Shown: positions 6,845-14,425, counted from the first letter of the stretch. The stretch is 25,081 bases of DNA from Heteroruminococcus sp964370005 (GCA_964370005.1 CAYJGR010000029.1:1-25081), one strand, 5' to 3'. Numbers and translations: made by a program. Notes: generated by a model from the sequence alone, not told the origin.

Positions 6845-8212
6845 ATGCTTAAAAAGAACGACATAATCCCCCTAAATATCACCTCGGTAACCGGCAATGG
6901 GCAGGGTGTGGGACGGCACGAGGGCATGGCGGTATTTGTCCCCTTTACAGCGCAGGGGGATGAAATCTCCGCCCGCATAGTCAAGGTCAATAAATCCTAC
7001 TGCTTTGGCATCATGGAGGAACTTTGCACCCCCTCACCCCACCGCATCACCCCCGATTGTCCCGTGTATGGACGGTGTGGTGGCTGTGTATTTAGGCACA
7101 TTAGCTATGAAAATGAGCTGGAGATAAAAGCCGACCGTGTCGCCCAAGATATGAAACGCATCGGCAAGGTCGAGCCACACATGCTCCCAATAATTCCCTC
7201 ACCCGACATAGATCGCTACCGCAACAAGGCCATGATACCCATAGCCCCCGATGGCGACAAGATAGTGACGGGATTTTATGCCCCCCGCAGTCACAGGGTA
7301 CTCCCCTGCGGGGACTGCAAACTGCAACCCGAAGAATTTGCCCACATCACAAAGGCAGTGGTGGAGTACGCCGACATATGCGGGGTAATGCCTTATGATG
7401 AGCTGACAAAGCGGGGCATATTGCGCCATATATTCCTACGTCATGCCCAAAGCTCGGGTCAGATCATGGTGGTGTTGGTGGTGACCGATTTTGACCTACC
7501 AAATAAAGATATCCTAATCCAAAAAATAACCGATGCTTACCCCAATATAAGCGGCATACTGCTAAACAAAAACGCCGAGGTCACAAACGTGATCCTCGGC
7601 AAGCAAAACAAACTTTTATGGGGCACTGAACTTTTGCGAGATGAACTTTGTGGGCTCAAAATAGACCTCTCGCCTCATTCGTTTTATCAGGTAAACAAAA
7701 GGGGGGCCGAGGTGTTGTACGGCGAGGCCGCCCGCATGGCCGAGCTTAGCGGAAATGAACTTGTGCTGGATTTATACTGTGGAGCGGGGACGATTGGCCT
7801 GTCGATGGCCGACAAAGCATCGGGGATTGTGGGGGTGGAGATTGTCCCGCAAGCCATAGAGAACGCCAAAGAGAACGCCAAAAACGCAGGCATAAACAAC
7901 GCAAGGTTTATATGCGCAGATGCCGCCACCGCCGCCGAGCGACTGGCCACCGAGGGACTACACCCCGACGTGGTACTGCTCGACCCACCCCGCAAAGGTT
8001 GTGATGTCGCCACAATAGAAGCCGTGTGCCAAATGTCCCCCGAGCGCATAGTGATGGTCAGCTGTGACAGCGCCACCGCCGCCCGAGATGTGGCACTGTT
8101 TGAGACCAAGGGATATAAAGCCACGCTGTGCAGACCGGTGGACATGTTCCCGAGAACTGGGCATGTGGAGACGGTACTACTTTTGTCCAAACTTAAATCC
8201 AAATCAAAATAA
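6845..8212 (+). CDS. rlmD: 23S rRNA (uracil-5-)-methyltransferase, RumA/RlmD type
   Basis: An S-adenosylmethionine-dependent RNA m5U methyltransferase of 455 residues. Residues 1-60 are a TRAM RNA-binding domain. Four cysteines that should hold a [4Fe-4S] cluster are visible (C72, C78, C81 and C158). The methyltransferase fold starts near residue 305 (LVLDLYCGAGTIGLSMA), with the DPPRKG motif at about 380-385 and the catalytic cysteine C407 in SCDSATAARD, where the more usual form is SCNPATLARD. The closest named relatives are B. subtilis RlmCD and E. coli RlmD; which uridine of 23S rRNA is modified cannot be told from sequence. It has its own promoter and a GGAGG site seven bases before the ATG, and diverges from the ABC-F gene. 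Confidence 0.9.
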   Translation: MLKKNDIIPLNITSVTGNGQGVGRHEGMAVFVPFTAQGDEISARIVKVNKSYCFGIMEELCTPSPHRITPDCPVYGRCGGCVFRHISYENELEIKADRVAQDMKRIGKVEPHMLPIIPSPDIDRYRNKAMIPIAPDGDKIVTGFYAPRSHRVLPCGDCKLQPEEFAHITKAVVEYADICGVMPYDELTKRGILRHIFLRHAQSSGQIMVVLVVTDFDLPNKDILIQKITDAYPNISGILLNKNAEVTNVILGKQNKLLWGTELLRDELCGLKIDLSPHSFYQVNKRGAEVLYGEAARMAELSGNELVLDLYCGAGTIGLSMADKASGIVGVEIVPQAIENAKENAKNAGINNARFICADAATAAERLATEGLHPDVVLLDPPRKGCDVATIEAVCQMSPERIVMVSCDSATAARDVALFETKGYKATLCRPVDMFPRTGHVETVLLLSKLKSKSK

Positions 8213-8366
8213 AAGTGCAAATTATGAGTGGAAACAAGTAGTAAATCATGCTTAATAATGCGAGGAAAATATATCAAGGTTGGTGGTGCCACACTGGCCA
8301 TAGCGTTCAGTGCAGTTATAAGTCATAATACCCCAAACCGCCCTACACACTATCCTTATCTAATCT

Positions 8367-9842
8367 CTAAACTGTCGAGTCGTTCTCTGCGGGGGGTGCG
8401 CTGTGTTTGGCAAGGCCCGGATACACACCCTCAATTACCGCTACTGCACCGCTCATAGTCTTCTCCATGGCCTCGGCACCGTATTTGTCCACCTCTTTTT
8501 TATCTTTTGGGCCGTGGGTAAGGCATCCCGCCCCTCCAATACACCCCTGTGTGCAGGCCATTCCCTCAATAAAGTTCTCATTTCCAATGTTTCTTGAAGC
8601 TTTAAGCAGTGCCGTGCGGCACCCCTCTATTCCGTCGCACACAACGGCCTTTAGTTCAAAATCTATATCTTGTTCTTTGAGTGCTTGGGCCACCGCATCG
8701 GATAGCCCTCCGCTTCGGGCAAATATTCTGCCAAAGGACGAGGCGTTATCCAACCGACTCTCCTCAAGTGTTGTTATATCTACACCTCGGCCGTCAAACA
8801 TCGACTGCAACTCCTCAAATGTCAACACACAATCAACATAAGGAGAAACACTATCAAGCATCGCCTCAGCCTTTTTTGCTGTGCAAGGCCCTATAAATAT
8901 AACCTTACTTTGTGGGGCGGTATGCTTTATTACCCGTGAAATTTCAGCCATAGGCGAAAGGTTGTGCGAAATTTTCCCCTTAAGCATGGGGAAAAACTTT
9001 TGAGTGTACTTAACAAATGCCGGACAGCAAGAACTGGTCAAAAAGCCCTTCTCTTTTAGTTCGGCACTCTCTTTTAGGGCAACCATGTCAGCTCCCAACG
9101 CCGCCTCAATTACGGCATGAAATCCAAGCTCTTTTAGCCCTGTAATTACCTGACCCAGCGTTGCATACCTAAATTGACTCGATATAGACGGAGCCACCAC
9201 GGCATAAACCTTGCTTTGGTCGTCCACCGCCTGCTTGAGGAGTTTTATGGCTTTAGCTATAAATGAGTGATCCATTATAGCACCAAATGGGCACTGGTAT
9301 ACACATGCGCCACAGTCTATGCATTTATCGTAGTCTATTTTGGCCGCAAAGTTTTCACCCGGGGTTATAGCCCCCACTTTGCAGGCCACCTCGCATGGGC
9401 GTTTGCGGTTTAATATGGCGTTGAAGGGGCATACCTTGGCACAAGCGCCACACTCCACACACAATGTCTTGTCAATATAAGCCCTTTGATTCTCGAAAAA
9501 GATAGCATCCTTAGGGCATACATCCTCACAGCGATGGGCAATACATCCACGGCAATCCCCACCAATTTCATACCCTCCAACGGGGCACTCGTCACAGGCT
9601 ATATCGATAACCTCAACAATATGCTCGGGCTGTTTATCAGGGTCAAGCGCAATCTTCACCCGCTCGGCCACTATCGCCCGCTCCTTGTGTATACAGCATC
9701 GGATCGAGGGGAATGGCCCCGGAATTATTTTTGATGGAATATCTAAAAATGCACCGAGTGGACTGTCGTCAAACTGACACTTGGCCACCTCTTTTAGCAC
9801 ACTGTACTTGAGCTCCTGTACCTGCGTATCAAATTTTCTCAT
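8367..9842 (-). CDS. Monomeric [FeFe] hydrogenase, group B-like
   Basis: A 491-residue iron-sulfur hydrogenase expected to couple reduced ferredoxin to H2 in the cytoplasm. The N-terminal part carries [4Fe-4S] motifs: C97/C100/C105/C109, C128/C131/C134/C138 and C174/C177/C180/C184, plus cysteine pairs at 83/86 and 150/154. The H-cluster domain (about 210-470) has L1 TSSCCP (C272, C273), L2 GPCTAKK (C320) and L3 EGMACTQGCIGGAGC (C430, C434). GPC in place of MPC and the trailing GGAGC fit group B rather than the classical group A enzymes. The L3 residue after T431 is Q where G is common. ATG 9842 has GGAG five bases upstream; an in-frame ATG at 9872 lacks a site. Last gene of the operon. HydEFG maturases, required for activity, are not in the window. 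Confidence 0.88.
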   Translation of the reverse strand: MRKFDTQVQELKYSVLKEVAKCQFDDSPLGAFLDIPSKIIPGPFPSIRCCIHKERAIVAERVKIALDPDKQPEHIVEVIDIACDECPVGGYEIGGDCRGCIAHRCEDVCPKDAIFFENQRAYIDKTLCVECGACAKVCPFNAILNRKRPCEVACKVGAITPGENFAAKIDYDKCIDCGACVYQCPFGAIMDHSFIAKAIKLLKQAVDDQSKVYAVVAPSISSQFRYATLGQVITGLKELGFHAVIEAALGADMVALKESAELKEKGFLTSSCCPAFVKYTQKFFPMLKGKISHNLSPMAEISRVIKHTAPQSKVIFIGPCTAKKAEAMLDSVSPYVDCVLTFEELQSMFDGRGVDITTLEESRLDNASSFGRIFARSGGLSDAVAQALKEQDIDFELKAVVCDGIEGCRTALLKASRNIGNENFIEGMACTQGCIGGAGCLTHGPKDKKEVDKYGAEAMEKTMSGAVAVIEGVYPGLAKHSAPPAENDSTV

Positions 9843-9874
9843 ATCTACTCCGATTATTATGGCGTAACTCATTG

Positions 9875-11047
9875 TTAAAAGTAACTTACTTTTATTCTCT
9901 TTCCCATGCTTTGTAGCAGTTTGCTCAGCTCTTCCACAATCTGCATTTTTATATTAAAATTTATAGGTAGGCTTGGGTTTTGGTGGGCGGGATTTATAGC
10001 CGTTCCCACATAAAAATTTATGTCGGTAGCTTCCTCAAACAGCAGTCGGGCAATTCTCGAGGCTCCATCTTTTTTGTATCCCCAGCTCTTATAGGTTTCA
10101 TTATCACTTACGTAATCACGTGCATATTCCAAAACTCTATTCATAGTTATAACACCCTCGGTCACAAGCTCGGTGCCCTCGAGTTTTGCAGTGGGGGGGA
10201 TGTCGGGATCATCGCTCGACAGGGAGGCCTTGAGCGGTTTGCCCAAATATTCGGCCGCAATATTTGATGTTGTGCCCCCCGACACAATGTGCCCCCCCTG
10301 CTTTGAGAAAAACAGTGCCATCATTTTGCTACAGTCCTCTTTATTTACAGGCGGGCCAAAGGCGATATTCATAGGTTCTCGGCGGCGCAGACGCACGGTG
10401 CATACGGTGGTATCGTCCCCCGCCTTGCCATCATACAATTTTTCGCACTGCTCCAGTAACATGGTCGTAAGGGTTTTAGCCGTAAAGCCCGCCCCGCACA
10501 AAGGCTGCATATAGCTTATAATATCCTCTCGCTTCCAACCAAAGTTGAGACTGCTTCCAAGCCCCGCATATATCGCCCCATCACTCACCACAATAAATGT
10601 GTCGTTTTCTTCAAGACGGATGCTGGCAGTTTGTATCTGCTTGCCGGCAATGGTTTTATTCTCAAATCCTATATCGCAGTATTTGCCACCTCGAAACATC
10701 ACCACACTTGGATTGTCATACTGTATTATGTCGGCGCGGTGGCTATCCTGAATATGAATCACTGTGAATGTTGAGTAGGCTATGTCTCGCACCGAACAAA
10801 CGGGTAGCGTTTGCATCACGGTATTTACACATTCATCCAACTTCATACCGGCACTGAGCATCGTAGCAATTATCTTAGAGGTGAGCGTGGAAAGTATACT
10901 CGCCTTTACCCCACTGCCAAGACCATCAGCCAACACAATAACCGTGTCATTTTCATGGTTTAACACCTGAACATGGTCGCCGCACAGCTGTTCGCCATAT
11001 TTATTTATACTACCAAAACCCGTATCGATACAAAGCTCATTAATCAT
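9875..11047 (-). CDS. SpoIIE-type PP2C serine/threonine phosphatase linked to a sensory hydrogenase
   Basis: A 390-residue protein whose first 220 residues are a PP2C/SpoIIE-type phosphatase domain. Metal-binding motifs are visible: GDH (23-25), ADGLGSG (40-46), SDGA (156-159) and GDDTT (211-215). Residues 225-390 form a further domain that I do not recognise, with a glycine-rich GGHIVSGGTTSNIAAEYLG segment. Unlike SpoIIE it has no membrane region. The start overlaps the end of the HydS-type gene by eight bases, and AAGGA lies eight bases before the ATG, so translation is probably coupled. This gene pairing is characteristic of the phosphatase-linked group C hydrogenases (often called C3). 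The likely role is dephosphorylating a serine or threonine phosphoprotein in response to the hydrogenase; the target is unknown. Confidence 0.85.
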   Translation of the reverse strand: MINELCIDTGFGSINKYGEQLCGDHVQVLNHENDTVIVLADGLGSGVKASILSTLTSKIIATMLSAGMKLDECVNTVMQTLPVCSVRDIAYSTFTVIHIQDSHRADIIQYDNPSVVMFRGGKYCDIGFENKTIAGKQIQTASIRLEENDTFIVVSDGAIYAGLGSSLNFGWKREDIISYMQPLCGAGFTAKTLTTMLLEQCEKLYDGKAGDDTTVCTVRLRRREPMNIAFGPPVNKEDCSKMMALFFSKQGGHIVSGGTTSNIAAEYLGKPLKASLSSDDPDIPPTAKLEGTELVTEGVITMNRVLEYARDYVSDNETYKSWGYKKDGASRIARLLFEEATDINFYVGTAINPAHQNPSLPINFNIKMQIVEELSKLLQSMGKRIKVSYF

Positions 11048-12716
11048 TTAACGAATCCTTAAGCCGGGTCAGCGCTATTTTGGTTTCGGCCGCAGTTTCG
11101 CCCAGTAAAAATGCGATTTCCTGCACAATCTTCATTTGATTGTCTATGACCTTGTTTGTGGTCTCGATAGCCTCTTCCTTTACGTTTTCCCGACGCCCTT
11201 TTAAATGTTCTTGCTCGGTGACATCCTTCATTATCAAAATTAACACGTTATAACTTCTATCAAATATCACTGAATAGTCCACATACTTATTGTATTCGGC
11301 CAGATAGCTTCGTTTTTCGGGCAGGTTGTTTCGGGTTTCCAAGGCTGTTATAAAATCTGTTGGGTCAAGTACTCTAACAACAGGCTCCCCCACCACATCC
11401 TGCGCCCTATCTAAATTAAGTATGGAAAGTGCCGAACGGTTGATCTGCTGGACAATCATATCTTCGTTTAGCACCATTATGCCGTTTGGGGTGTTGTTTA
11501 TTATTATGTCGGAAAAGCTCTCGGCCTTCTCTTTTAGGTATGGTAGACACATGCTGATGTCGGCTTTTTTGTTATACACCGCCACCGCCTTTTCACGGCA
11601 GGTTTCATAGCCACAACTGCCACAGTTAAGCTCATTTAGACTGCTTTGTTTGCCCATGCTTTTTAGCACTGCCACAATTTCGGCCTCACCGGGTTTTTTG
11701 TTTGACCCTGTGCCTATATAGGTAAAACTAACATCTATTATATCTTCGGGTAGATTTTGGATGGGCAAATCCCGCTCGCCGGCGTAATCGGCTATGCTGC
11801 TGTAACTTTTGAGCACCCTTGTGCGCCCTTGGCGCATCACAGGGCCTCCCACACAACCTCCCACACAGGCCGACATCTCAATAAAACAGTTCCGTGTCAC
11901 ACCGCTTTTTATATCCTGTAGAGTTTGCATACATCTTTGTATTCCATCCACCACAATGTATTCATAATTTGGGTGCGCATCGGCAAAAGATTTTATAATG
12001 CCCCCGCTTGTGGGGAAAAACGCCGCTCTTCCCGATTGTGTGCGCTCACCTCTTGGCTTTAGCACTATGCCCTCATCCTCAAACCATCGTCCCAACTGCT
12101 CAAAGGTTAAAACAGCATCCACTGCATCTTTGTTGCTGTCCCCCTCCCCAAGTTTTGCCACACATGGCCCAATAAACACCGTAACCGCATCGGGCATCTC
12201 AGCCTTAATGCTTCGGCAGTGGGTCACCATGGGGGTGGCCACATGTGCAAGATGCTTTAGGCAGTCGGGGTAATACTTTTGTATTAAAAGGTTAACACTG
12301 GGGCAACAAGAAGAAATAATGACCTGTTGACTTTCTTCTCTCATCATTTTTTCATATTCGTTTTTTACAACGGTTGCCCCAACTGCTGTTTGCTCGGCTG
12401 AATAAAATCCAAGCGCCTTCAAGGCGACTTCCAATACCTCTATGCTATCCACATCAAAATCAGCCATAAATGCCGGGGCAACAGAGGCAACAACCGGTCG
12501 GCCGGAGGCTATAAGTCCCCGAACGGTATCCAGCTGTGATAATACTTCCTTTGCGCCCTGTGGACATACCACATAGCACTGGCCACACAGTATGCACTCA
12601 TCCTCAATAATACTCACCTTGTTTTGGGTAAAGTTTATGGATTTGATCGGGCAATTTCTTATACATTTATAGCAGTTCTTGCAATTAAATTTTTGCAGTT
12701 CAAGATACTTTGCCAT
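11040..12716 (-). CDS. HydS-type sensory [FeFe] hydrogenase with PAS domain (group C-like)
   Basis: A 558-residue putative H2 or redox sensor. An N-terminal two-cluster ferredoxin (C12/C15/C18/C22 and C41/C44/C47/C51) leads into an H-cluster domain with L1 SSCCP (C137, C138), L2 GPCVAK (C185) and L3 EMSACVGGC (C284, C288). A second iron-sulfur module follows (C365, C368, C373, C390), then a PAS domain (about 398-505: NTPNGIMVLNEDMIVQQINR onwards) and a C-terminal helical segment (about 510-558). In L2 and L3 the methionines seen in catalytic group A enzymes are replaced by Gly and Ser; comparable changes are described for HydS proteins. The gene starts four bases after the thioredoxin-like gene and overlaps the phosphatase gene by eight. 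Confidence 0.9.
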   Translation of the reverse strand: MAKYLELQKFNCKNCYKCIRNCPIKSINFTQNKVSIIEDECILCGQCYVVCPQGAKEVLSQLDTVRGLIASGRPVVASVAPAFMADFDVDSIEVLEVALKALGFYSAEQTAVGATVVKNEYEKMMREESQQVIISSCCPSVNLLIQKYYPDCLKHLAHVATPMVTHCRSIKAEMPDAVTVFIGPCVAKLGEGDSNKDAVDAVLTFEQLGRWFEDEGIVLKPRGERTQSGRAAFFPTSGGIIKSFADAHPNYEYIVVDGIQRCMQTLQDIKSGVTRNCFIEMSACVGGCVGGPVMRQGRTRVLKSYSSIADYAGERDLPIQNLPEDIIDVSFTYIGTGSNKKPGEAEIVAVLKSMGKQSSLNELNCGSCGYETCREKAVAVYNKKADISMCLPYLKEKAESFSDIIINNTPNGIMVLNEDMIVQQINRSALSILNLDRAQDVVGEPVVRVLDPTDFITALETRNNLPEKRSYLAEYNKYVDYSVIFDRSYNVLILIMKDVTEQEHLKGRRENVKEEAIETTNKVIDNQMKIVQEIAFLLGETAAETKIALTRLKDSLND

Positions 12717-12720
12717 AATA

Positions 12721-12966
12721 TTAAACTACCTTATTTTTTATTTCGGCCTCGAAAAATGCCGTCACTGTATCGGGTATAACTGAAAACCGCCGCTCGTCAA
12801 CCTTGACACATACCCCGTTTTGGCAGTCCCCCATACAGAAGGTTCCGCTAAGGCTAACTTTATCCTCTATGCCCTCGGTTTTTATTAGTTCTTGCAGTTT
12901 CTCCACTATTTTGCGCGAACCCTTTAGGTGGCAAGAACTGCCTATGCATATAGCAATATTCATCAC
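12721..12966 (-). CDS. Thioredoxin-like [2Fe-2S] ferredoxin (NuoE/24-kDa subunit-like)
   Basis: An 81-residue protein matching only the C-terminal thioredoxin-like [2Fe-2S] domain of NuoE/HydC-type 24-kDa subunits. The cluster cysteines follow the family pattern C-x4-C (CIGSSC, residues 7-12) ... C-x3-C (CMGDC, about 44-48), with one more cysteine close behind. It should pass electrons to or from the adjacent sensory hydrogenase, as the same pairing occurs in other clostridial hydrogenase clusters. GGAG lies eight bases before the ATG at 12966; a second ATG directly follows. It is the first intact gene after the operon promoter. Confidence 0.87.
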   Translation of the reverse strand: MMNIAICIGSSCHLKGSRKIVEKLQELIKTEGIEDKVSLSGTFCMGDCQNGVCVKVDERRFSVIPDTVTAFFEAEIKNKVV

Positions 12967-13008
12967 TCACACTCCATATCATCGGGGAGGATTTTTCACT
13001 CATGTTGC

Positions 13009-13178
13009 TCACTGAGGTTTATTCTCTCCATAATCGGCGGCAAGGTGCATTTCACGCAGTTCGCTCATGAGTGGGTAACGCAGTCCCCCCCGTGCACCGT
13101 CATCAAATGCCCGCTCCACCATCACATCAAGGCTTGTAATCTCAGCAATTCATGCCGCCAATTCCTCATTGGTTTCAT
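13009..13178 (-). pseudogene. Small ORF at the head of the hydrogenase operon, frame interrupted
   Basis: I do not recognise this product. A start ATG at 13178 has GAGG nine bases upstream and lies about 47 bases after the predicted transcription start, the right place for a first gene. Its frame gives MKPMRNWRHELLRLQALM and stops at 13122. A second ATG overlaps that stop (TGATG) and continues for 37 residues (MVERAFDDGARGGLRYPLMS and onward) to the stop at 13009-13011. Restoring one base near 13125 would join both into a 56-residue protein with a continuous amphipathic helix. It may be a one-base-deletion pseudogene, a sequencing error, a -1 frameshift or two coupled mini-genes. The segment contributes about 260 bases of leader to the operon. 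Confidence 0.4.
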
Positions 13179-13199
13179 TCTGCATCGCCTCGAAGTCTA

Positions 13200-13217
13200 T
13201 TGTTATTTTATTAACAA
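13200..13217 (-). promoter_or_regulatory. Putative Rex operator, proximal
   Basis: On the minus strand this reads TTGTTAATAAAATAACAA, which matches the Rex consensus TTGTTAAnnnnTTAACAA at 13 of 14 defined positions. It lies just downstream of the predicted transcription start of the hydrogenase operon, where bound Rex would block transcription. Rex is known to leave DNA when NADH is high. Confidence 0.65.
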
Positions 13218-13223
13218 TTAAAC

Positions 13224-13241
13224 TCGTTAAAATATTAACAT
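13224..13241 (-). promoter_or_regulatory. Putative Rex operator, distal, overlapping the -10
   Basis: On the minus strand this reads ATGTTAATATTTTAACGA, 12 of 14 defined positions of the Rex consensus. It contains the proposed -10 of the hydrogenase promoter and its centre lies 24 bases from that of the proximal site. Confidence 0.6.
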
Positions 13242-13260
13242 ACTTCTATGGCCTTGTAAA
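13232..13260 (-). promoter_or_regulatory. Promoter of the hydrogenase operon
   Basis: On the minus strand a -35 TTTACA (13260-13255) and a -10 TAATAT (13237-13232) are separated by exactly 17 bases, placing transcription start near 13225. The -10 is inside one Rex-like palindrome and the start region abuts the other. Confidence 0.6.
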
Positions 13261-13420
13261 CCCTTTGCCCGTGAATTTCTTTCAATAGTGAAATTTATGT
13301 TGTAACTAATAAAAACAAATAAACAAATTTGATATTTTATTACAGTGCATACATTAGAGCTGTATGTATACGGCATACTTCCCGCCTATTTATTTCCTGT
13401 ATGCTGCAAAATATAGTTAG

Positions 13421-13462
13421 GGGCAGTGTAGGCATGGGACTCACTCCCGCTCTACACTGCCC
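13421..13462 (-). terminator. Terminator of the rsmD-coaD-coiled-coil unit
   Basis: A perfect 11-base-pair stem (GGGCAGTGTAG 13421-13431, CTACACTGCCC 13452-13462) begins eight bases after the stop codon at 13470. The loop contains a smaller GGGA/TCCC pairing. On the minus strand it is followed by CTAACTATATTTTG, a loose U-tract. Confidence 0.65.
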
Positions 13463-13469
13463 TTGGATA

Positions 13470-13928
13470 CTATTTGTTCTTCCCCGCCGCACGCAGCTTT
13501 TGCCTTGTATCCCGTAGGTCGGCAAGGCATCGTGCCATGGACTCCTCGGTCTCACGCAGTTGGTTGTCCGAGTAGTCCTGCGCCGCCTTTCGCATCTCCT
13601 TTGTGCGCATTTGGGTTTGGCTGAGTAGCTCGGTGGATTTGCTTTGTGCCTCCCGCAGAACAGTCTCTTGGGATACAAGCACCCTCGCCCGCTCCTCGGC
13701 ACGTCGTACAAGCTGTTCGGCCTCAACTTTTGCCTCGGCCAAAATCTTGTTGCGGTCGGCCACAATGCCTCTGGCCTGCTTTATCTCTCCGGGGAGATTT
13801 ACCCTTATGTCGTCCAGCATCTCCCGCACTTTTTCTACGTCAAGCACACATCTTCCGCCTGTCATAGGCAGGCTCCATGCGCGGTCAAGTGTTTCATCCA
13901 TCATATCCAAAATTTCTTCTATGCTCAT
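13470..13928 (-). CDS. Coiled-coil protein of unknown function, coupled to coaD
   Basis: A 152-residue cytoplasmic protein with no signal peptide or membrane segment. The N-terminal 25 residues are acidic and helical (MSIEEILDMMDETLDRAWSL), followed by a short Gly-Arg turn. From about residue 30 to 148 it is one long charged, Ala-rich heptad pattern typical of coiled coils. Proteins of this appearance next to coaD in Clostridia are often labelled ATPase or ATP synthase B-like, but no nucleotide-binding motif is visible, so I do not adopt that name. It might be a DivIVA-like scaffold; this is a guess. Its ATG overlaps the coaD stop codon by four bases, and AGGAGG lies seven bases upstream, so the two are translationally coupled. 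Confidence 0.75.
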   Translation of the reverse strand: MSIEEILDMMDETLDRAWSLPMTGGRCVLDVEKVREMLDDIRVNLPGEIKQARGIVADRNKILAEAKVEAEQLVRRAEERARVLVSQETVLREAQSKSTELLSQTQMRTKEMRKAAQDYSDNQLRETEESMARCLADLRDTRQKLRAAGKNK

Positions 13929-14425
13929 ACCTTTTCCTCCTGCGAAACTGCTAATCTCTCCACAATGCGACTGTGAAGCGCCTTGGGCACAAACTTTGAA
14001 ATATCCCCATTGAATCGTGCCACCTGTTTTACAAGACTTGAACTGAGATACATATTCTGTGAACTGGTGGTCAAAAATACCGTCTCGGCGTAAGGCAGTA
14101 GCGACTTGTTTGTAAGTGCCATCTGAAACTCATATTCAAAATCCGACACCGCACGCAGTCCTTTAACCACCGCCGTCGCCGAGGTATCCCTCACATAATC
14201 CATAAGCAGACCCGTGTAGCTGTCCGCATCCACATTGGGCAGGTCGGAGGTTATTTGTCTTATCATCTCAACCCGCTCGGCCGGCGTGAAGGCGGGGGTT
14301 TTGTCGGGATTACCCACCACAAGCACAATTATTTTGTCAAAAAGGGTGCTTGCACGCCTTATTATATCAAGATGTCCGTTTGTCACCGGATCAAAACTGC
14401 CGGGACATATTGCAACCCTGCTCAT
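13925..14425 (-). CDS. coaD: Phosphopantetheine adenylyltransferase (CoaD)
   Basis: Catalyses the penultimate step of coenzyme A synthesis, 4'-phosphopantetheine plus ATP to dephospho-CoA and pyrophosphate. The 166-residue length is standard. The nucleotidyltransferase motif GSFDPVTNGH (residues 9-18, catalytic H18) is intact. The substrate-binding block around VVKGLRAVSDFEYEFQMALTN, and the C-terminal motif SSSLVKQVARFNGDISKFVP, are also intact. AAGGGGG lies seven bases before the ATG. It follows rsmD by 19 bases and is coupled to the downstream coiled-coil gene. The rsmD-coaD pairing is common in bacteria. Confidence 0.97.
   Translation of the reverse strand: MSRVAICPGSFDPVTNGHLDIIRRASTLFDKIIVLVVGNPDKTPAFTPAERVEMIRQITSDLPNVDADSYTGLLMDYVRDTSATAVVKGLRAVSDFEYEFQMALTNKSLLPYAETVFLTTSSQNMYLSSSLVKQVARFNGDISKFVPKALHSRIVERLAVSQEEKV

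Noticed and set aside
7687..8301. 204-codon open frame on the minus strand opposite rlmD
   Set aside because: It is low-complexity Ser/Ala/Pro-rich sequence lying antisense to conserved methyltransferase motifs, so it is a shadow of that gene.
9873..9890. TTGTTAAAAGTAAC as a third Rex site inside the hydrogenase operon
   Set aside because: Only the left half-site fits; the right half lacks TTAACAA, and it lies between two tightly spaced genes.
13122..13152. In-frame TGA read as selenocysteine in the small ORF upstream of the Trx-like gene
   Set aside because: Its upstream start has a poor ribosome binding site, there is no redox-type context, and no SECIS-like hairpin is seen directly after it. 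A frameshift explains the locus better.
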